A DNA stretch of 64,000 nt from Lysobacter_I brunescens (GTDB taxonomy: Bacteria > Pseudomonadota > Gammaproteobacteria > Xanthomonadales > Xanthomonadaceae). The notes below the pieces were generated by a model. The model was given only the letters and a program-made list of their open reading frames with translations, was not told the origin of the DNA and searched no databases. The position numbers and the translations under genes are program-made. How positions within the stretch are numbered: position 1 is the stretch's first letter; each line of letters opens with the position of its first letter. Location: positions 62,001 through 126,000 of the forward strand of contig NZ_JBHTIF010000001.1 of the NCBI RefSeq assembly GCF_042677005.1. Reading direction: 5' to 3'. Shown here in pieces: positions 53,572 through 61,333 of the stretch.

Positions 53572-54516
53572 TCAGCCCCGGGCGTGACGCTCCGCGCGGA
53601 CGGATTCGCGGTAGGCGCTGGCGGTGATCCGGAAGCGGGCGCGGAAGGCGCGGGCGAAGCTGCAGCTGTTGTCGAAGCCGCAGGCGGCGCCGACTTCGCC
53701 GATGGCGCAGTCCGACTGGGCCAGCAGTTCGCAGGCGCGTTCCAGGCGCAGGCGCACCGAAGCGGCCTGCGGGCTTTCGTCGTAGATGGCGTGGAAGGTC
53801 TTGGACAGATACCAGCTGGAGAAGCTGGTCAGTTCCGCCAGTTCGGTCAGGCGCACCACGCGATGGCGGTTGCCTTCGAGGAACAGGCGGGCGCGCTGCA
53901 TGCGGCCGAAGACCTGGCGCTTGCGGCGGACCGAGCGACCGGGGCAGCGGGCGATGGCGGTTTCCATGCCGCGCTGCTGGGTCGCGAGGTGCACCAGCAG
54001 GGACTGCAGGGCGCGCTGCGCCTGCAGCGGGTCTCGGCCGGCGAGGGTCGCGAGGCGCTGGCCGTTGCGCCACAGCCGCAGCGCGATGCGCAGGTCGCGC
54101 GACGTCATCCGGCCGTGTCCGGGCAGCAGGTCGGGCCGGCTGCGGCTGGCGGCGTCGCCGGTCAGGACCAGGCCGAGGGTCGCGCCGTGCGCGCCCGCCT
54201 GCAGGTCGGGGGCCGAGTCGCGCTCCAGTGCGAGCCATTCGCCGGGACCGAGGTCGAACGCACCCTCTCGGGCGGTCAGACGCGTCCGTCCGCGCAGCTG
54301 GAACCAGATCGAGAAGCCCCGCTCCGCCGGCCGCAGGTGGCCGGACCGGCCGACCGTGCACCAGCGCGCCAGCGATTCGGCGGGGTGCGTCGACAGCTCG
54401 ATGCCGGGCGGGCGCCGGGTCATCGGGAGGGCCAGCGGCATCACGCCCCTGGGGGCGAGTGCCGGGGGGACGAGCGAGGGGGTGGCGAAAGCTGCGCTGG
54501 AAGGGTTCGCGTACAT
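53572..54516 (-). CDS. AraC-family transcriptional regulator
   Basis: 314 residues. The N-terminal half is a cupin-like sensing domain of the AraC type (SGHLRPAERGFSIWFQLRGR). The C-terminal domain has two helix-turn-helix units: VVRLTELAELTSFSSWYLSK with FHAIYDESP, and IGEVGAACGFDNSCSFARAF with R-F-R-x-T/S-AYRESVR. The ligand is unknown. An alanine-proline-rich N-terminus of about 35 residues suggests the true start could be an inner codon (MTRRPPGIE). It reads leftward away from the CadC-like gene, 129 bp apart. Confidence 0.92.
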   Translation of the reverse strand: MYANPSSAAFATPSLVPPALAPRGVMPLALPMTRRPPGIELSTHPAESLARWCTVGRSGHLRPAERGFSIWFQLRGRTRLTAREGAFDLGPGEWLALERDSAPDLQAGAHGATLGLVLTGDAASRSRPDLLPGHGRMTSRDLRIALRLWRNGQRLATLAGRDPLQAQRALQSLLVHLATQQRGMETAIARCPGRSVRRKRQVFGRMQRARLFLEGNRHRVVRLTELAELTSFSSWYLSKTFHAIYDESPQAASVRLRLERACELLAQSDCAIGEVGAACGFDNSCSFARAFRARFRITASAYRESVRAERHARG

Positions 54517-54645
54517 GGGGGTCCGCTCCGTGCCGAATGAGGCCTCACGGTTTGGGCCAAAGACGGCACATCGGCAGGAAATCCCCCTGAGATTTCTCCT
54601 AAATCGACACGAAGTCGATCCGAAATCGTTCCGAAACCTTGCAGA

Positions 54646-56910
54646 TCAAGGCGTTACGGCGGAAGACGCGCTGCTGTCGGCCGGCGGCGCATCGAATGCG
54701 GACAGCCGCAGCATGCCGATATCGGCCCGCATCTCCTCGACCACGGACAGGTACAGCGCGTTGGAGGCCGGGTCGTGGGTGACCCCTTCGAGGAACCATT
54801 CGACCTTGCCGAGGCAGACCGCACCCTCGCTCCTGCCCTCCCCCACCGGTCGCCAGCGCCACAGGCAGTCGGGGTCGGAGTCGAGCACGCGCACGCCGTC
54901 CCCGGTCATCACCATCGAGCGGGCCCGGCGCGGAATGGTGACCGTATCCACCGGGCGCACATCCCCCAGCTGCAGGTCGGTGCTGCGGATCTCGGGGCTG
55001 GCGGCCATGGACATGACGATCCGCCCGCGACGGCCATCGACCACGGTCGAGGCCACGTCGGACAGATGGGCCAGCGGGCGCCACGGCGACTGGCTGCGGT
55101 CGTACAGGGTCAGGCCCAGGCGCCCCTCGCCGCGATCGGCGACGACCAGCAGGCGGTCGGGATCGGGATGCCAGGCGACATGGACCGGCTGGCGATCAGG
55201 CGCGGGCAGGCGCGTGATCCGGCCGCGCGCGGGATCGACCTCATAGATGCCGTAGGGCTTGCCGCGCTCCTTGCCGATGACCAGCGCCGTGCCCGACGAC
55301 GGATGCCACATCGCCGGATAGCGGGGCACGGGCACGAAGCCATCGAAGGACCGCAGGCTGTCGGGATCGCGCTTGTCCTGCCACCACAGGCGCTGGTCGC
55401 CGGTGCGACTGGAGTAGAACAGGACCTGGTGGCCGTCCGGGGAGATCGCCGGCAACAGATTGGAGCCGCTGCTTTCGAACAGCTGGCGCGAGGTGGACAT
55501 CGCCGACTCGCCATCGGCCAGCACGACCCGACGGATGCGCGACTGCCGGCTGTCGACCTCGAAGGCGACGGCATCGCCCGAACGCGCGACCGAGGGGTAG
55601 GTCATGTTGTCGTTGCCGGCGACGGCTTCGACGATGCGCCCGGTCTCGGTATCGAGGCGATTGAGGTAGATCCGGCCCTCGCGGTAGCGCGCGAAGACCA
55701 GGTGGCGGTTGTCGCGCGCCCAGGCCAGGCCATACAGGTTGGTGCGCAGATTGGTCAGGCGCTCGGGCGTGCCGCCCTCGGCGGGCATGCGCCAGATGTC
55801 GGCGATCGACAGATTGCGGTGGAAGGCGATCCAGCGGCCATCGGGGGAGACCACCGGCGACATGTCCTCGTCGGAGGGCGAGCGCACGTAGTCGATGCGC
55901 CGCCAGCGCCCTTCTGCCAGCGACATGCGATGCAGCGCGCGCTCGACCGGCTTGGACTTGCCGCCCGGGCGCTGCGCGCCGATCAGGGCGCGACCATCGG
56001 GATACCACGACACCGGATGCACGTCGTCGGCCAGGCAGTCGCCGACTTCCTGGGCCAGCCCGCCGCTCACCGGCACCAGCATGATCCGGCAGCGCGTCCC
56101 GACGACGCGGGAAAAGGCGATCCGCTGGCCGTCCGGGGACCAGGCCGGCATGACGTCGTTCTGCCCGGGCTGCGGCGGGGTCAGGATGCGCGGCGCGGTG
56201 GCCGATGCGGTCTGCAGCACCAGCGACGCGCCGCCGTCGGCATTGACCCGGCTGTAGACGACCAGCGCGCCGTCGGGCGAGAGGCTCGGCCACTCTTCCG
56301 ACTGCGGCAGCGATGCGATGCGCACGAAGCTGGCCAGGACGCGGGAGATGGCAGGCGCCGTCGCAGCGGTGGCGGACACGATGGGGGCCGGCGCGTCCGG
56401 ACGCCGGATCCACGACAGGCCGCCGGCGACCAGCGCGACCAGCGCGATCCCGCCGGCGAGACGCCAGGCCTGGTGTATTCGCGCCGACGGCGGAACGGGC
56501 GCGGTGGCGGCGAGTGGCGCATCGATCTGCGGGTCCGCCGCCGGTTCATCGAGCACCCAGGCCACCGGCGCCACCAGGCGGTAACCCTGCTTGGCGATGG
56601 TCTCGATGTAGCGCGGACGCTCGCGGTCGTCGCCGAACGCCTTGCGCAGCTGGGTGACCGCCTGGGTCAGCACGTCGTCGGTCGGCAGGGTGTCGGGCCA
56701 GACCCATTCGAACAGGGCCTCGCGACTGACCGGCTTGCCTGCATGTGCCACCAGCGTCAGCAGCACGCCGAGCGCCTTCAGCGTGATCCGCACCGGCTCG
56801 CCCCCATCCGCCGGCGCGATTTCGCGCAACGGGATATCGACGACGCGGTCGCCGATGCGCACGCGGTCGGACGGCCGCGGCTGGAGGAGGTTCTGATGGG
56901 ACTTGAGCAT
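54646..56910 (-). CDS. CadC-like membrane regulator with C-terminal beta-propeller
   Basis: 754 residues. Residues about 14-113 are a winged-helix DNA-binding domain of the OmpR/CadC type (RITLKALGVLLTLVAHAGKP then VSREALFEWVWPDTLPTDDV). One membrane helix (LAGGIALVALVAGGLSWI, about 151-168) follows. The large periplasmic part contains TolB/WD40-like beta-propeller blades (WPSLSPDGALVVYSR, MPAWSPDGQRIAFSR, PVVSPDGRWIAFHR). This is a one-component regulator design: DNA-binding inside, sensing outside, no kinase. The signal and target genes are unknown; the divergent neighbour is the ion-channel gene, the convergent-side neighbour the AraC gene. Confidence 0.9.
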   Translation of the reverse strand: MLKSHQNLLQPRPSDRVRIGDRVVDIPLREIAPADGGEPVRITLKALGVLLTLVAHAGKPVSREALFEWVWPDTLPTDDVLTQAVTQLRKAFGDDRERPRYIETIAKQGYRLVAPVAWVLDEPAADPQIDAPLAATAPVPPSARIHQAWRLAGGIALVALVAGGLSWIRRPDAPAPIVSATAATAPAISRVLASFVRIASLPQSEEWPSLSPDGALVVYSRVNADGGASLVLQTASATAPRILTPPQPGQNDVMPAWSPDGQRIAFSRVVGTRCRIMLVPVSGGLAQEVGDCLADDVHPVSWYPDGRALIGAQRPGGKSKPVERALHRMSLAEGRWRRIDYVRSPSDEDMSPVVSPDGRWIAFHRNLSIADIWRMPAEGGTPERLTNLRTNLYGLAWARDNRHLVFARYREGRIYLNRLDTETGRIVEAVAGNDNMTYPSVARSGDAVAFEVDSRQSRIRRVVLADGESAMSTSRQLFESSGSNLLPAISPDGHQVLFYSSRTGDQRLWWQDKRDPDSLRSFDGFVPVPRYPAMWHPSSGTALVIGKERGKPYGIYEVDPARGRITRLPAPDRQPVHVAWHPDPDRLLVVADRGEGRLGLTLYDRSQSPWRPLAHLSDVASTVVDGRRGRIVMSMAASPEIRSTDLQLGDVRPVDTVTIPRRARSMVMTGDGVRVLDSDPDCLWRWRPVGEGRSEGAVCLGKVEWFLEGVTHDPASNALYLSVVEEMRADIGMLRLSAFDAPPADSSASSAVTP

Positions 56911-57019
56911 GGCCGTATCGAGAGGCGTGGCCCAAGCTTATCAGGCGTGGCCCCCGGCACCGATGCCGGAAGTCACGGGCGTACGCCGGCGCGGGCGCCG
57001 CAGGCAGGACTGAACGGAC

Positions 57020-57697
57020 TCAGCCGCCCCGGACGCGCGCCGCCGACAGCCCGACCAGGCGGGACACCACGATCGCGATGTACATCACGCCCGCGAACAT
57101 CTCCAGCATCACCAGCGCGCGCGCCGGGGCGGTCATCGGCGTGATGTCGCTCAATCCGACCCCCGACAGCACGCTGAAGCTCATGAACAGCAGCTCCATC
57201 CAGGTCCGGGGCGTATCCAGGCCGGCCGGTCCGGTGAAGCTGCCCGGATACCAGGCCTGGCAGACCGAGAACGCGAAGGCCCAGGCCCAGGCCAGCAGGG
57301 TGAAGGTCGCGCCCACCGCCAGCAGTTCGTCCAGGGTCACGCGCTGGTCGCCGAACATGTAGATGATCAGGCCGATCGCGGCATAGAAATACAGTGCCGC
57401 CTCCAGCATGTGCGCGACCACCAGCAACTGCGGCGCATCCACGATGTCGGCCAGCAGCGAGAGCAGCACCGCCGGGACGGCCAGCAGCCACGCGATCCAG
57501 TTGATCGTCGGACTGCGGTTGACCACCCACAGCACGAGTGCGAGCACGGCGATGCTGAACGTGCCGAAGACCAGCCGGCCGGCACCCGAATCGTCCAGCA
57601 CGGGATACAGCACCACCGCGCACAGCTGCGCGGCGAGCAGCAGGCCCGCCGGATGGCGACGCAGATGCGCGATCGATCTGAGCAGGGTCTTGTCCAT
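57020..57697 (-). CDS. Ion-channel-like membrane protein (two-TM pore type)
   Basis: 225 residues from the ATG at 57697 (MDKTLLRSIAH). About six helices: four in the first 130 residues, then a pore-like unit near 165-212 with TWMELLFMSFSVLSGVGLSD as pore helix and filter and ITPMTAPARALVMLEMFAGV as the following helix. In Ion_trans_2 potassium channels this place reads T-x-G-Y/F-G-D; here it is SGVGLSD (178-184), so ion choice is uncertain. The RMxxLEx-G helix pattern is otherwise conserved. It reads leftward, opposite to the operon at 58090. Confidence 0.75.
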   Translation of the reverse strand: MDKTLLRSIAHLRRHPAGLLLAAQLCAVVLYPVLDDSGAGRLVFGTFSIAVLALVLWVVNRSPTINWIAWLLAVPAVLLSLLADIVDAPQLLVVAHMLEAALYFYAAIGLIIYMFGDQRVTLDELLAVGATFTLLAWAWAFAFSVCQAWYPGSFTGPAGLDTPRTWMELLFMSFSVLSGVGLSDITPMTAPARALVMLEMFAGVMYIAIVVSRLVGLSAARVRGG

Positions 57698-58089
57698 GCA
57701 TCCTCTTCCGCAGGCCATCGGCGGCGTCGACGCGCATGCTGCCATGGATCGCGCCGGCTGTCCGTCGCCCGTGCGATTCCGCGTGAGCAGGAATATCGGA
57801 AGACATCGCGCGCCGGGAAGCAGGACCGCCCTGCGCAGGATGCGCCGAAGCGACTAGACGTTCGCAATTTGTTGCATCGCACCGACAGCGCCGCTTGAAA
57901 AAGTGTCGCTGGATTGTTAACCATGACGTTCGCGGGAGGCACGCCGGGCACATGGCGCGCCACAGGAGGCCCGCACACCGCGCGATGCATCGGATGTTTC
58001 GATGCACCGCGCATCGAATGGACTCGAGCGGCCCGCCGGGCCGTCACCTTGCCGCGACCTCCGTTCACGGGCGGCCGCAAAGGACCTGC
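57698..58089. other. Divergent regulatory region before the electron-transfer operon
   Basis: 392 bp between the channel gene and the multihaem fusion gene. It contains the most AT-rich stretch of the neighbourhood, around 57860-57930, with TTGAAA at 57895-57900 and a poor -10 candidate TAACCA 17 bp downstream. CAATTTGTTGCATCG at about 57865 could be an operator half-site but has no clear mate. The AAGGA ribosome site before 58090 is good. The in-frame codons upstream of 58090 are unlikely to be translated. Confidence 0.4.
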
Positions 58090-59676
58090 ATGGAAGCGAT
58101 TCCCCTCCGTCAATCGCAGGACCAGGACGATCTGGTCTGCCTTTGCGCCGGCGTGAGCCGGGGGCGCATCAAGGCCGCGATCGCCACCGCACCGGCCTCC
58201 ACCCTCGAATCGCTCGGCGCACAGCTCGGCTGCGGCCTGCACTGCGGTTGCTGCCGCCCGCTGGTGCAGGAAATGCTCGGCCAGTCGCCCTGGTACGAAG
58301 TCGCCAATGCGACCCGCACCACGCTGACCGACGACCGCGATCCGCAGCGACGGATCGTGCAGATCGACATGCAGCTCGCCGGCTGGCCGCCCTACCCCCA
58401 GGCGCTGCCGGCGCAGCATGTCGTGGTGCAGGCCTGGCTGGACGACACCTGGGTCACGCGGACCTACACCGTGGTCAGGCAGTCGGAAGACGGCAACACG
58501 GTCAGCATCGCGATGCGGCGGATTCCCGACGGCCAGCTCAGCGCGCGCCTGCTGGATGCCGACGACGCCGCGTTCGCCGACATCCCGATGCGCATCGCCG
58601 TGCCCGCCGGCGAAGCCGATGCCGACGACGGGCGCGCCGTGGTCTGCTTTTCGGCCGGCGTCGGCGTCACCCTCGCGCTGTCGCTGCTGCACGGCCTGCG
58701 CCCCGGCCGCAGCCTGCACATCGACTACAGCGCCGCGCATCGCGGCGACATGGTCTATGCCGACCACATCGAAGCCTCCGCCGCGAGCAGCGGCGACATC
58801 AGCTGCCACCTGCGCGCGGATGACGCCGACGGTTTCATCGACAACGAGGACATCCTCGAAACCGTCCGCCAGTTCCCCGGTGCGCGCTTCTACGTCTGCG
58901 GCCCGCCGGGCTACACGCGCCGACTGCTCGAAGGCCTGCACAAGGCCGAGGTGCCCGATGCCGACGTGCGCGTCGAAGCCTTCTTCCTCAAGACCAACGC
59001 GCGCCCGCGTCCGAGCATCCGCAAGCTGGCCTACGCCGCTGGGCTGGCGGTCGCCTTCGTGCCGCTGGTGCTGCTGGCGCCGGCACTGGCGAAGTTCGTG
59101 CCCAATGCGGCCCACGCGCCGGGCCATGAGGACCTGGCCTGCGTCGACTGCCATCGCGAAGCACCCGGCACGATGCGCCAGCAGCTGCAGGCGAAGGTGA
59201 AGCACCTGGTCGGCCTGCGCGGCGACGGTGCCGATTTCGGGATGCGCGATGTCGACAACGCCACCTGCGCCGGCTGCCACGACAACCCCGACGACCGGCA
59301 TGCGCCGCACCGCTTCCTCGAACCGCGCTTCGAGCAGGCGCGGCGCGAACTGGCGCCGCAGACCTGCGTCAGCTGCCATCGCGAGCACACCGGCGCCCGC
59401 GTGAGCCAGACCAACGCCGGCTTCTGCGCCGCGTGCCACAGCGACATGGCAGTCAAGGACGATCCGACGCGCCCCACGCATGCGGTCCTGGTGCGCGAGC
59501 AACGCTGGGACACCTGCCTGGCCTGCCACGATTTCCACGGCAATCATCCGCACACGCCGCCGCACGAGCTGAAGGACGCCATCACGCCCGAGGCCGTCAC
59601 CGCCTACCTGCGTCGCGCCGATTCGCCCTACGGCGAGCGCATCCTCAAAGCCGAGTCGCCGGAGACCTCGCCATGA
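58090..59676 (+). CDS. BFD-[2Fe-2S] / FNR-like reductase / pentahaem cytochrome c fusion
   Basis: 528 residues, a striking fusion. Residues about 14-60 carry C17-x-C19, 32 residues, C52-x2-C55, the exact ligand spacing of BFD-type [2Fe-2S] domains (VCLCAGVSRGRIKAA; CGLHCGCCRP). Residues about 85-300 form a ferredoxin-NADP reductase-like unit: flavin motif RTYT at 124-127, NAD(P)-loop CFSAGVGVTLAL, and YVCGPPGYTRRLL. A membrane helix follows at 311-335. The C-terminal part has five c-type haem sites: CVDCH 351, CAGCH 393, CVSCH 426, CAACH 446, CLACH 476. The helix should put the reductase inside and the haems in the periplasm. The start at 58090 has AAGGA at good distance. It overlaps the next gene by four bases. 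Confidence 0.88.
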   Translation: MEAIPLRQSQDQDDLVCLCAGVSRGRIKAAIATAPASTLESLGAQLGCGLHCGCCRPLVQEMLGQSPWYEVANATRTTLTDDRDPQRRIVQIDMQLAGWPPYPQALPAQHVVVQAWLDDTWVTRTYTVVRQSEDGNTVSIAMRRIPDGQLSARLLDADDAAFADIPMRIAVPAGEADADDGRAVVCFSAGVGVTLALSLLHGLRPGRSLHIDYSAAHRGDMVYADHIEASAASSGDISCHLRADDADGFIDNEDILETVRQFPGARFYVCGPPGYTRRLLEGLHKAEVPDADVRVEAFFLKTNARPRPSIRKLAYAAGLAVAFVPLVLLAPALAKFVPNAAHAPGHEDLACVDCHREAPGTMRQQLQAKVKHLVGLRGDGADFGMRDVDNATCAGCHDNPDDRHAPHRFLEPRFEQARRELAPQTCVSCHREHTGARVSQTNAGFCAACHSDMAVKDDPTRPTHAVLVREQRWDTCLACHDFHGNHPHTPPHELKDAITPEAVTAYLRRADSPYGERILKAESPETSP

Positions 59677-60626
59677 CCCTGCCGAAGATCCCCCGCTCCG
59701 TGCTGGCCCTCGCCGCGCTGTCGGTGCTCGGCATCTACCTGTTCGTGACTGCACCCGCCGATCTCGACGCCACCACCGGCGGCGGGCGCGACGTGCCGGT
59801 CGACGTGATGTTCCGCATGCTCGACGCCGAAAACGCCTCGGTGCGCGCGATCTACACCGCCGACATCGTCACGCCCGGGCTGAAGAACGGCCTCAAATAC
59901 GCCGAGGACTGGAAGCAGAAGCATGTCGAGGCCGGCCCGCTGCCTGCACTGCTGCTGCGCGAGACCGCCAACCGCCTGCAGCAGCGCGTGCCCGAACTGA
60001 GCCTGTTCCTGGGCTCGAACTTCCCGATCGAAACCTCGAACGCGTTCAAGGGCGTGCAGAACGACTACTTCGCGAAGATCGACCGCAGCGGCGAGCCGCA
60101 GTTCTTCCGCGACGCCAGCACCGGCCGCCACACCGCGATGTTCCCCGACATCGCCAGCGCACCGGCCTGCGTCACCTGCCACAACGAACATCCGAAGAGC
60201 CCGCGCAAGGATTGGAAACTCAACGACACCATGGGTGCCACGACCTGGTCGTTCGCGCGCGACAAGGTGTCCACGCAGGAGCTGATCGACATCCTCGCGG
60301 CCTACCGGGCGTCGGCCATCGACACCTATGCGGCCTACCTGAAGAAGACCGAAGGCTTCGCCGACGCCGCGCGCCCGACACTCGGCACGCGCTGGCCGGG
60401 CGATGGCCGCTATCTGCCCGACCTGGACACCTTCCGCCAGCGCGTGGAAGCGCGCAATTCGATGGCGACGCTCAACCTGCTGATGCAGGCGCACGGCGAT
60501 GGCGCGCGCGCACTGGCGCGGACCGAAGGGGACAGCGCGCGCGCAGGCGGCAAGAGCAAGGACAAGGACAAGGGCAATGACGGCAGCGAGCCGCCGCTCT
60601 CCGGCACGGCGGGGCTGTCGCCATGA
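59673..60626 (+). CDS. Monohaem cytochrome-like DUF3365 (Tll0287-like) protein
   Basis: 317 residues. An N-terminal helix (PRSVLALAALSVLGIYLFV) acts as signal or anchor. The periplasmic domain has one haem-c motif, CVTCH at 166-170, in ASAPACVTCHNEH, and the DUF3365-type layout: LRETANRLQQRVPELSL, LGSNFPIETSNAFKGVQNDY, and PQFFRDASTGRHTAMFPDI before the haem. Such domains bind haem in periplasmic sensors and redox proteins. The C-terminal tail is Lys/Asp-rich (KSKDKDKGND) and probably flexible. It is coupled by ATGA overlaps to both neighbours (59673-59676 and 60623-60626), so it is an electron acceptor or partner of the pentahaem fusion rather than a free-standing gene. Confidence 0.82.
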   Translation: MTLPKIPRSVLALAALSVLGIYLFVTAPADLDATTGGGRDVPVDVMFRMLDAENASVRAIYTADIVTPGLKNGLKYAEDWKQKHVEAGPLPALLLRETANRLQQRVPELSLFLGSNFPIETSNAFKGVQNDYFAKIDRSGEPQFFRDASTGRHTAMFPDIASAPACVTCHNEHPKSPRKDWKLNDTMGATTWSFARDKVSTQELIDILAAYRASAIDTYAAYLKKTEGFADAARPTLGTRWPGDGRYLPDLDTFRQRVEARNSMATLNLLMQAHGDGARALARTEGDSARAGGKSKDKDKGNDGSEPPLSGTAGLSP

Positions 60627-61150
60627 GCGCGCAGGCGCCGCGGTTGTCCCGCCCGAAATCCGCGTACCAGACCGCGCTGATGGCCGCATCGTGGTGCGCG
60701 CTGATCGGCGTGATCATCGCCTGCATCGCCTGGCTGTGGCCGCCGCGCCTGAACGCGCTGGTCCCGCTACAGCGGATGGACGCCTACAAGCAGCTCACCG
60801 GCTACATCCTCGTCGGCCTGCTCGCCTTCGACCTGTCGCTGGCCCTGATCAAGCGTCGCCTGGTCCAGGCCGCATGGCTGCGCACGCTGCAGCTGGCGCA
60901 CCGCATCCTCGGCCTCGCGATGCTGGTCATGCTGGTGCTGCACGCCGGCTTCGCGCACACGGGCTTCCTCCACGTCACCTTCGCCGTCACCATGCTCGTC
61001 GTGGTCGCCGGCGCGCTGCTCAACCTGCTGCCCGGCGAGAAGCTCGCCTCATGGGGCCAATGGACCACCGCCCTGCACATCGCCGCCGGCTGCCTGCTCG
61101 CGGCCCTGGCGCTGATGCACCTGTACTTCGTGTACACCTACGCGTCGTGA
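60623..61150 (+). CDS. Four-helix membrane protein, probable dihaem cytochrome b
   Basis: 175 residues with four membrane helices (about 18-40, 57-77, 90-131 broken, 150-172). Two helices each carry a pair of histidines 14 apart: H93 and H107 (LAHRILGLAMLVMLVLHAGF), H152 and H166 (LHIAAGCLLAALALMHLYFV). This is the spacing that stacks two b haems across a membrane in cytochrome b and formate/hydrogenase-type b subunits. Extra histidines H112 and H117 lie in a loop. The family is otherwise unrecognised. The ATGA overlap with the DUF3365 gene makes it the third member of the operon; it could pass electrons from the cytoplasmic reductase unit to the periplasmic haems. Confidence 0.72.
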   Translation: MSAQAPRLSRPKSAYQTALMAASWCALIGVIIACIAWLWPPRLNALVPLQRMDAYKQLTGYILVGLLAFDLSLALIKRRLVQAAWLRTLQLAHRILGLAMLVMLVLHAGFAHTGFLHVTFAVTMLVVVAGALLNLLPGEKLASWGQWTTALHIAAGCLLAALALMHLYFVYTYAS

Positions 61151-61194
61151 GCGGATGCACCCGCACCACGAGCAAAACTAAAACCGCTGAATCG

Positions 61195-61294
61195 AACCCA
61201 TCCCCACCCAAACCCTCCCCTTGAAGGAGAGGGCTTCGAAGCACAGCGCTTTGCCCCCTCCCCTTCAAGGGGAGGGCTGGGGTGGGGATGGGTT
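61195..61294. repeat. Long nested inverted repeat between convergent genes
   Basis: The left arm (61195-61233, starting AACCCATCCCCACCCAAACC) is the reverse complement of the right arm (61256-61294, ending GGGGTGGGGATGGGTT) with three mismatches in 39 positions. Each arm also holds a small palindrome around CCCCTTGAAGG / CCCCTTCAAGGGG. It lies between the electron-transfer operon and the convergent ligase gene and can act as a terminator for both. The core matches the small palindrome at 2893-2912. Confidence 0.8.
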
Positions 61295-61333
61295 GGCCCC
61301 TTGGCATGGAATCGGGTGCTGCGCCGCAAGCAC

